From: Synechococcus sp. PCC 7336
Lineage (GTDB): Bacteria; Cyanobacteriota; Cyanobacteriia; Thermostichales; PCC-7336
Length of the DNA stretch: 64,000 nucleotides
Direction of reading: 5' to 3'
NCBI RefSeq assembly: GCF_000332275.1
Contig: NZ_CM001776.1
Location: forward strand, 1,845,268 to 1,909,267
This document shows, in pieces, positions 55,748 to 64,000 of this stretch. The number at the start of each line of letters is the position of its first letter. The first letter of the stretch is position 1. The notes under the pieces were generated by a model that saw only the letters and a list, made by a program, of their open reading frames with translations, did not search any database and had not been told where the DNA came from. Both the position numbers and the translations under genes were made by a program.

Positions 55748-58351
55748 CTAGCGACTCGACGACACCGATTGCAAACTTGGCAATCGCCGCTCTCCGTACC
55801 GCAGCAGTGTGTCCAGTGCAATAATGCGATTTTCCCAGGTCTCCACCCGATAGGGACGCTCCAGCGCCTCAAACCGGAACCAGTCCTCCAATCCTTCCCG
55901 CAGCGTCGCAATCTCCGCACGTGCTTGCAGCAAGGTGGTTTCACTCGGCGACTGTTCCAACGCCTGCAATGCCGCTGCCGCCTGCTCCACCTGTGCCTGC
56001 CAATCTCCCAAAAAGCGCTCGGGAATCCACATTTGCTCGTTGGCCAACAGCGTCTCCCACTCCTGCCTCAGTGCTGCAAACCGAAATGCCGACGCGCTAA
56101 ACGGGGCACGATAGGGAATTTGCGATGACGGAATCCGAGACTGATGGAGAATGTCCTGGAACGTGTCGTTCAAATGCTCGGCGGCAAACAGCGAATATCC
56201 CCCTGTCGGTAAATCTCGCACTGCTTGCATCTTGTCCAAAAACTCCACCTCCGGCAGGCCAATCAAATTTAAGCTGGGCAATAACAACACTGGCGACTCA
56301 TTGGTCAAAGCTAGTGTCGGACGCACTAACTGCTCCAAACTGCGGGTGTTATCCACATAGGTGAGCGGCACCAGTAAATCGATATCCCCCCGCCCAATCC
56401 AGGTCTCCCACTCCTGTTGCAGTCGCTGTCTGCGCTCGTTAGGGGGAAACGCATAAACAGCCGCCGACATCACCACCTGCGAATCGAGGGCACGAACGCT
56501 AGCAGCAGCTTCCGCCACAAAGTTGCTCACCTGCTCGGCCCGAAAATCCGTCCACAATGTCCACAAAGAGCGATCGCGATTGGGATCGAGCCCCATTGGG
56601 TCCACGCCGGTTAACTGCTGAAATTGCTGGCGGGCCGCTCGCCCATACCCAAACGTCGCTCTACTGCCGGGATTTTGGAAGGGATAGCGAATGTAATCGA
56701 GGTGAATGCCATCCACTCCATAATCCGTCACCATCTCCCGCATTAAGGAGATTAGATAGTTGCGCACCTGTGGGTTGGCAGGATCGAGCCAGGTTTCTGG
56801 CTGCCCTGAAGGGAACTGACGACCGCGCCAGTCGAAATTCGACCAGTCTGGGTGGGCGGACAGCACCGGTCCCACATAATTGTGGGGCAAGTTAATGCGG
56901 GGCAAATCGTTGTGGCGGGTATTCCCTACCGCAAACGTCCACATCCAAGCGTGCAGTTCGATATCTCGGTCGCGAGCCAACTGCACTGCTGCCGCGAGAG
57001 GATCCCAATGGCGCGTTAGTGGATTTTGAGCGGGGGCAATCCGGCTGGGATAGACAGTAAATCCAGCGTTAATGGTTTCGAAAAAGACAGTGTTGATGCC
57101 AGCGTCTGCCAATCGGTTGAAAACTTGCGCCAATCCCTCAGGCGAAGCAGCTTTGACGATGGTGCCGCGATCGAGCCAAATGGCCCGCACTTCCGGCAGA
57201 GCCGTCAGGCGATCGCGCGGATAGTTGGTCCACAGAGTATCTATTGCCTGTCGAAATTCTCGCCGCGCTCGTTGATGCTGACCGCTACTGACCCAATCGG
57301 GCAATTCCTCATACACCTGTCGGGCTTGTCCGATGACTGCTTGGTATTGAGGGGGCAATCCATTCCCATCGAGACTATTGGCATCCGTCGTCAAAATGGC
57401 ACTTTCTACCCGTCCCAGCAGACTGCCCAGTTCCTGCCGCATCGACAGCATTTCTAAAGTATTGATGGGTAGAGGAGAGACATAAGACTCCGGTTCAGCT
57501 AGGGCAGCGGGATCTGGAGCAGAAGTGCTCGGTGGAATAGGTTCGGGTAAAAGGTTGAGTCTAGAAGGGCTGGCGGGGGGGGCAACCAGAACGGTTGCAG
57601 CCCGATTGGGCCCAGAGCTCGGTGTTGCCGGTGGGGTGGAATTGTTGCGCAGAGCTGTCAAATTCGAGCTGGGATCGAACCGATCTAGCGCGGCAATCAA
57701 CCATTGAAGATCTGTCTCGGCAGCATCGGCTTGCGAGCCCCACTCCCATCCGAGATACACACTCTGCAATGTCGAGAGCACAGCGACTGGGCTCCCCACG
57801 TCTCCTGTCCAAGTGGCCGTCAAACGACTGAAGATACCGCTGGGAATTAAACTCCCCCCTTGGAGGGGCGTGCGATCTCGAATGCTATCCGTCCAATCGT
57901 TGCCGGGATAGCTGGTGGCAACTACGGGAGCAGAAACTGCGCGATCGTCCGCCCAATATCCCCCCAAAAGTTGCTGCAAGCGACGGCGATTCTCTGGCGA
58001 CAAGCCTGCCATCGGACCGCTCGCGATCGCCCGCCCGCCATCGGCTCGCATCCAGGTTTCCAATGCCTGTAACTGTGCATCACTCAAGTCTGACAAGTTA
58101 GGCAGAAACAGCACGTCTACTTGCCGTAGGACTTCGAGTGTGAGTTGCTCCTCTGCTAAAATGCGGTACTCTATGCTCGATTGCTCTAGCAGGTTCTCAA
58201 TCGAACTCCAGTCTCGCTCGTCATTGATTTCATGCACTACAGTGACGATCGGTCGGGCAAACGCCGATGTTGCTGCCACGGACAGCAAGCAGGCTGCTCC
58301 CAATATCCCCTTTAAGAAGGAACGCGCACGAGATTCAATTAGTGAGGACAT
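55748..58351 (-). CDS. GHL10 family glycoside-hydrolase-like protein
   Basis: This 867-residue exported protein has a signal peptide (GILGAACLLSVAATSAFARP). An N-terminal Rossmann-like domain follows (VDVLFLPNLSDLSDAQLQAL; LGGYWADDRAV), then a Pro/Ser-rich linker (about 260-320). The GHL10 (DUF187) barrel starts at about 390 (EVRAIWLDRGTIVKAASPEG) with FFETINAGFTVYPSRIAPAQ, the catalytic-looking YGVDGIHLDYIRYPFQNPGS and a helical C-terminal part. Members are thought to act on envelope or extracellular polysaccharides. ATG 58349-58351 fits the signal peptide. Confidence 0.87.
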   Translation of the reverse strand: MSSLIESRARSFLKGILGAACLLSVAATSAFARPIVTVVHEINDERDWSSIENLLEQSSIEYRILAEEQLTLEVLRQVDVLFLPNLSDLSDAQLQALETWMRADGGRAIASGPMAGLSPENRRRLQQLLGGYWADDRAVSAPVVATSYPGNDWTDSIRDRTPLQGGSLIPSGIFSRLTATWTGDVGSPVAVLSTLQSVYLGWEWGSQADAAETDLQWLIAALDRFDPSSNLTALRNNSTPPATPSSGPNRAATVLVAPPASPSRLNLLPEPIPPSTSAPDPAALAEPESYVSPLPINTLEMLSMRQELGSLLGRVESAILTTDANSLDGNGLPPQYQAVIGQARQVYEELPDWVSSGQHQRARREFRQAIDTLWTNYPRDRLTALPEVRAIWLDRGTIVKAASPEGLAQVFNRLADAGINTVFFETINAGFTVYPSRIAPAQNPLTRHWDPLAAAVQLARDRDIELHAWMWTFAVGNTRHNDLPRINLPHNYVGPVLSAHPDWSNFDWRGRQFPSGQPETWLDPANPQVRNYLISLMREMVTDYGVDGIHLDYIRYPFQNPGSRATFGYGRAARQQFQQLTGVDPMGLDPNRDRSLWTLWTDFRAEQVSNFVAEAAASVRALDSQVVMSAAVYAFPPNERRQRLQQEWETWIGRGDIDLLVPLTYVDNTRSLEQLVRPTLALTNESPVLLLPSLNLIGLPEVEFLDKMQAVRDLPTGGYSLFAAEHLNDTFQDILHQSRIPSSQIPYRAPFSASAFRFAALRQEWETLLANEQMWIPERFLGDWQAQVEQAAAALQALEQSPSETTLLQARAEIATLREGLEDWFRFEALERPYRVETWENRIIALDTLLRYGERRLPSLQSVSSSR

Positions 58352-58601
58352 CGAAAAACCAGTTTGAAATTGCGATCGCATATCACCTGCCAAACGAACT
58401 TGGCTTAGTGGAAAGTAGTAGCAGAATTATGATTGTGCCCCAATGTTGGGCTCCCCCCCAATCCAATCGCCAACATGCCGCTTAAACCCAGAACGAACTC
58501 TATTCGATTCAATTGCGGCCACCCATATAAATCTATTGTTCCCCAAACTCAAGCAAGTCTGCTAATTCGTAGCATCTTTTGTTGTGGAGGTCTCTCAATC
58601 A

Positions 58602-59696
58602 ATGTCCAATCTGCAGTCCCTCAATCCACCCCACCCTCCAGTTCTGGCTGAAGTCCAAGCAGCGGCTGGGGCGATCGTCGGCGAAGTTGCCGGCCAACAG
58701 GTGGCGATCGGTTTCGGGAACGATCTAGCAGCACTCCAAGCCGCGCGAGAGGGAACTGCTCTACTCGACTACTCCCACTGGACTCTGCTAGAGATGACCG
58801 GCCCCGATCGCCTCGACTATCTCCACAACCAAACCACCTACAACATCAAAGCCCTGCAACCGGGTAGCGGCTGCGAAACCTGCATTGTCACTCCCACAGC
58901 TCGCCTCATCGATCTCGTCACAGCTTACATAACCCCCGAGTCAGTACTGCTATGCGCTTCCCCCCGTCAAGATCCCGCAGTCTTCAACTGCCTGAATCGA
59001 CTCCTTCCTTTCAGCAATGCTCGATTGGTAGATGTGGGCGATCGCTACACCCCTCTGGTTCTCATCGGTCCCCACAGTTCAACCGTTCTCGAATCCCTCG
59101 GGCTCGCGCCTCCAACCGATACCTCTCAACATAGCCACCATCTCATCCCGTTCGGCGAGACAGACATCCGTATCGCAGTGGGATGCGGTCTAGCTCTCCC
59201 CGGCCATACTCTTTTAGTCCCCACGCATTCCGCCCCCGAGCTCTGGCAATCCCTAGCCCAAGCTGGAGCGATCCCCATGGGAAGCCACACCTGGGAACGG
59301 TTGCGCATCGAGCAAGGACGCCCCCTGCCCGACCGCGAACTCACAGAAGATTACAACCCCCTAGAAGCAGGTCTGTGGCATGCTGTCAGCTTCGATAAAG
59401 GCTGCTACATCGGTCAAGAAACCATTGCTCGGCTAGATACCTACAATGGCGTCAAACAACAACTGTGGGGAATTGAATTGGGCGATCGCGTCGAGCCTGG
59501 AACCACAATTACTTATAGGGGGGATAGAGCTGGAAAACTAACCAGCATTACCCCCACAGACACTGGATATCGCGGCTTAGCTTACCTTCGCACTAAAGTT
59601 GGCGGTGTCGACCTCGAGGTCAATCTGGACATCGTCAAAGCAAAAACAATCGCAATTCCCTACCCTACCCGGAACCGTCAAACGGCCACGCAATAG
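58602..59696 (+). CDS. ygfZ: YgfZ/GcvT-like folate-binding protein
   Basis: This 364-residue protein has the aminomethyltransferase-like fold with ALLDYSHWTLLEMTGPDRLD and YLHNQTTYNIKALQPGSGCE near the N-terminus. The signature KGCYIGQETIARLDTYNG (the KGCYxGQE motif of YgfZ) lies around residue 270. YgfZ/IBA57 proteins help iron-sulfur cluster assembly in a folate-dependent way. The start ATG 58602 has GTGGAGG at 8-14 bp upstream. It converges with aroH. Confidence 0.9.
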   Translation: MSNLQSLNPPHPPVLAEVQAAAGAIVGEVAGQQVAIGFGNDLAALQAAREGTALLDYSHWTLLEMTGPDRLDYLHNQTTYNIKALQPGSGCETCIVTPTARLIDLVTAYITPESVLLCASPRQDPAVFNCLNRLLPFSNARLVDVGDRYTPLVLIGPHSSTVLESLGLAPPTDTSQHSHHLIPFGETDIRIAVGCGLALPGHTLLVPTHSAPELWQSLAQAGAIPMGSHTWERLRIEQGRPLPDRELTEDYNPLEAGLWHAVSFDKGCYIGQETIARLDTYNGVKQQLWGIELGDRVEPGTTITYRGDRAGKLTSITPTDTGYRGLAYLRTKVGGVDLEVNLDIVKAKTIAIPYPTRNRQTATQ

Positions 59697-59708
59697 CGGC
59701 AAGCCCCT

Positions 59709-60104
59709 TTACTGGGGTCGTGTCCCAACAGTGCTCAAACTCCACTCCGGACGCAAAAAACGTGCTCCCCGCAAATAAATGTGCTGAATTTCAGCTTGGG
59801 TTAGCGGTGTGTTGAACTGGATCAGTACGCGAATACAGTGGTTTAGGCTTCCCGGCACCACCATTTGCTGAACGTCCAAAAGGGGGACTAAATCCCAACC
59901 CAAACGTTGGCGGGCGATCGCAGCCGGAAAGATGGCATCAATATCGGGCGTTGCCGTAAATACAACGTAAACAATCTCAGTTGGATCGAGCTCGTTTGCA
60001 GTAGATAGTTCGTCTAGCAATTCAGTCACAACCTGTCGGATCGCTGATTCCGTATTGGAATCAGCGGTTGTTGCCCCTCGAATTGCTCTGACTCGCCACC
60101 CCAA
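59709..60104 (-). CDS. aroH: Monofunctional chorismate mutase, AroH class
   Basis: This 131-residue enzyme starts MGWRVRAIRGATTADSNTES, matching the family N-terminus with the active-site arginine of VRAIRG. It has VFTATPDIDAIFPAAIARQR, PLLDVQQMVVPGSLNHCIRV and the C-terminal LRGARFLRPEW. It converts chorismate to prephenate for Phe and Tyr synthesis. The start codon is TTG (60104-60102), supported by both the family alignment and a GAGGAA ribosome-binding site. It lies about 100 bp downstream of the rRNA operon terminator on the same strand. Confidence 0.94.
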   Translation of the reverse strand: MGWRVRAIRGATTADSNTESAIRQVVTELLDELSTANELDPTEIVYVVFTATPDIDAIFPAAIARQRLGWDLVPLLDVQQMVVPGSLNHCIRVLIQFNTPLTQAEIQHIYLRGARFLRPEWSLSTVGTRPQ

Positions 60105-60203
60105 GCGCTGTTCCTCATTGACTCGTACTAATTATACAGATCTGGCGATTGATAATCTGCCTCAGCTAAATGTCCAGCAAGCAGCATCAAGAATGAAGTC
60201 AGG

Positions 60204-60234
60204 AAAAAGCCCCTCCTCGTGCTGAGGAGGGGGG
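60204..60234 (-). terminator. rRNA operon terminator
   Basis: On the minus strand CCCCTCCTC and GAGGAGGGG pair over 9 bp with a 5-base loop, followed by CTTTTT. It lies 8 bp beyond the 5S rRNA end. Confidence 0.92.
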
Positions 60235-60241
60235 AAAGAAG

Positions 60242-60359
60242 AGTCTGGCACCGAGCTATGTTCCCATGGGGCTACCCCCAAAGTATTGTCGCCGCGACAG
60301 CGTTTCACAACCGAGTTCGGGATGGGTCGGAGTGGTTCCACCGTGCCATAGGCACCAGA
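60242..60359 (-). rRNA. rrf: 5S ribosomal RNA
   Basis: The minus strand reads TCTGGTGCCTATGGCACGGT at the 5' end, then CCACTCCGACCCATCCCGAA and a terminal stem closed by CCAGACT. Length is about 118 nt. Confidence 0.95.
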
Positions 60360-60445
60360 CAAACCATCGAGGTCTGCTCATTTGAACGACAAGACCCTCA
60401 AAGCTGCACAGTCATCAAGCCAAGAATCAAATGAAAGGTTGAGGT

Positions 60446-63343
<2,898 letters not shown>

Positions 63344-63559
63344 CTTGCTCTCATTGGTGATTCTTACCTGCTCACTTTCGTTCGCAACTACGTTTGGATT
63401 TCTCCTCTCGCAATCGCTCACTAGAGTTTGCTGATGATGACTATGCAGTTTTCAAGGTCCTGGCTGGATTAACATCCAGCAGATGATTGATTGATTGAAT
63501 CCTCAATCTCATCAGTGCTACATGCTCTTCCAATCATTTGATAGTTTAGGGCTTGTTGG

Positions 63560-63632
63560 TGGAGGTAAGCGGACTCGAACCGCTGACCCCCTGCGTGCAA
63601 AGCAGGTGCTCTACCAGCTGAGCTATACCCCC
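63560..63632 (-). tRNA. trnA: tRNA-Ala (anticodon TGC)
   Basis: The minus strand reads GGGGGTATAGCTCAGCTGGT at the 5' end. The anticodon TGC is in CTTTGCACG, then a GGTTCGAGTCC T-loop and a 73-nt total with a TCCA end. It lies in the 16S-23S spacer, with tRNA-Ile upstream. Confidence 0.97.
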
Positions 63633-63672
63633 GAGCCACTCTCTTTCGAGAGCGAGTGTCTTTGATAAATGG

Positions 63673-63746
<74 letters not shown>

Positions 63747-63905
63747 GTTCCCTTGCCTGCCGTAATCACGACAGATAACTTCAAAAGACTCCGGTTCTTC
63801 CCCGACCGACCTAGGATGACCCTCTACAACTCTCATTTTGGATTCGCTCACTTTTCGCTTAACGCAAACAGCTCGCTCTCGAGTTCGTAGATGGGTAGGT
63901 CTCCC

Positions 63906-64000
<95 letters not shown>

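Overview
The window is a piece of a cyanobacterial chromosome. Supporting evidence is the density of the HIP1 octamer GCGATCGC in genes and spacers and a set of lineage-typical genes: light-dependent protochlorophyllide reductase, Mg-protoporphyrin methyltransferase (chlM), ycf4, ycf46, an acyl-lipid desaturase of the DesB type, the NADPH thioredoxin reductase-thioredoxin fusion NTRC, cyanoexosortase with HpsJ, and DUF760/DUF3120 proteins. The composition is fairly GC-rich apart from a few AT-richer patches. No species is assigned. Genes are mostly single or in two- to three-gene units, and strand changes often.

Layout. 1-3860 holds a decayed gene end, a palindromic repeat, a pentapeptide-repeat protein, an S41-like protein that seems to lack its catalytic residues, and a MNT/HepT toxin-antitoxin pair fused to a broken DUF4926 gene. 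4024-8489 is a tripartite efflux operon (ATPase, double-FtsX permease, HlyD adaptor). 8548-17305 has an Rpn-type nuclease with an internal 12-bp repeat array, a CAP-domain lipoprotein, glucokinase, a HAD phosphatase, rnhB-ispF, a Uma2 nuclease, a dolichyl-phosphate-mannose-synthase-like glycosyltransferase and prepilin peptidase. Between the last two lies a graveyard containing a YacP/NYN gene split by a MITE-like element. 17873-27835 carries desB, small proteins, a class II aldolase, a second glycosyltransferase, an Na+/solute symporter, a PilP-like protein, rhodanese, ycf4 and rpsN. 27911-34841 has two histidine kinases, a TerB/Mo-nitro_C fusion, a YCII protein and a chromate transporter. 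35055-44412 has por, trmB-alr, bioY, rnz, rimI, the exosortase/associated-protein/hpsJ group and an alpha/beta hydrolase. 44591-59696 has a DUF3120 protein, a TnpB remnant, a CMD-family protein, rplU-rpmA, thrB, chlM, NTRC, ycf46, a GHL10 glycoside-hydrolase-like protein and a YgfZ/GcvT-like protein. The window ends in an rRNA operon on the minus strand: 16S (3' end only), tRNA-Ile, tRNA-Ala, 23S, 5S and a terminator, followed by aroH.

Themes. Chlorophyll and photosystem biogenesis is represented by por, chlM and ycf4. Envelope and surface functions are represented by the efflux operon, pilD, the PilP-like protein, the exosortase/HpsJ group, two glycosyltransferases and GHL10. Much of the unusual material is genome decay and repeat biology: fragments of DUF4926, YacP, Rpn, TnpB and the efflux ATPase 5' end, several short tandem repeats and two palindromic elements. 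No CRISPR array or intact transposase was found. The best candidates for something undescribed are a 53-residue cysteine-containing small gene with its own strong ribosome-binding site and terminator (23319-23480), a 49-residue gene with a 13-bp terminator (35055-35204), and a possible small RNA ending at 51632.
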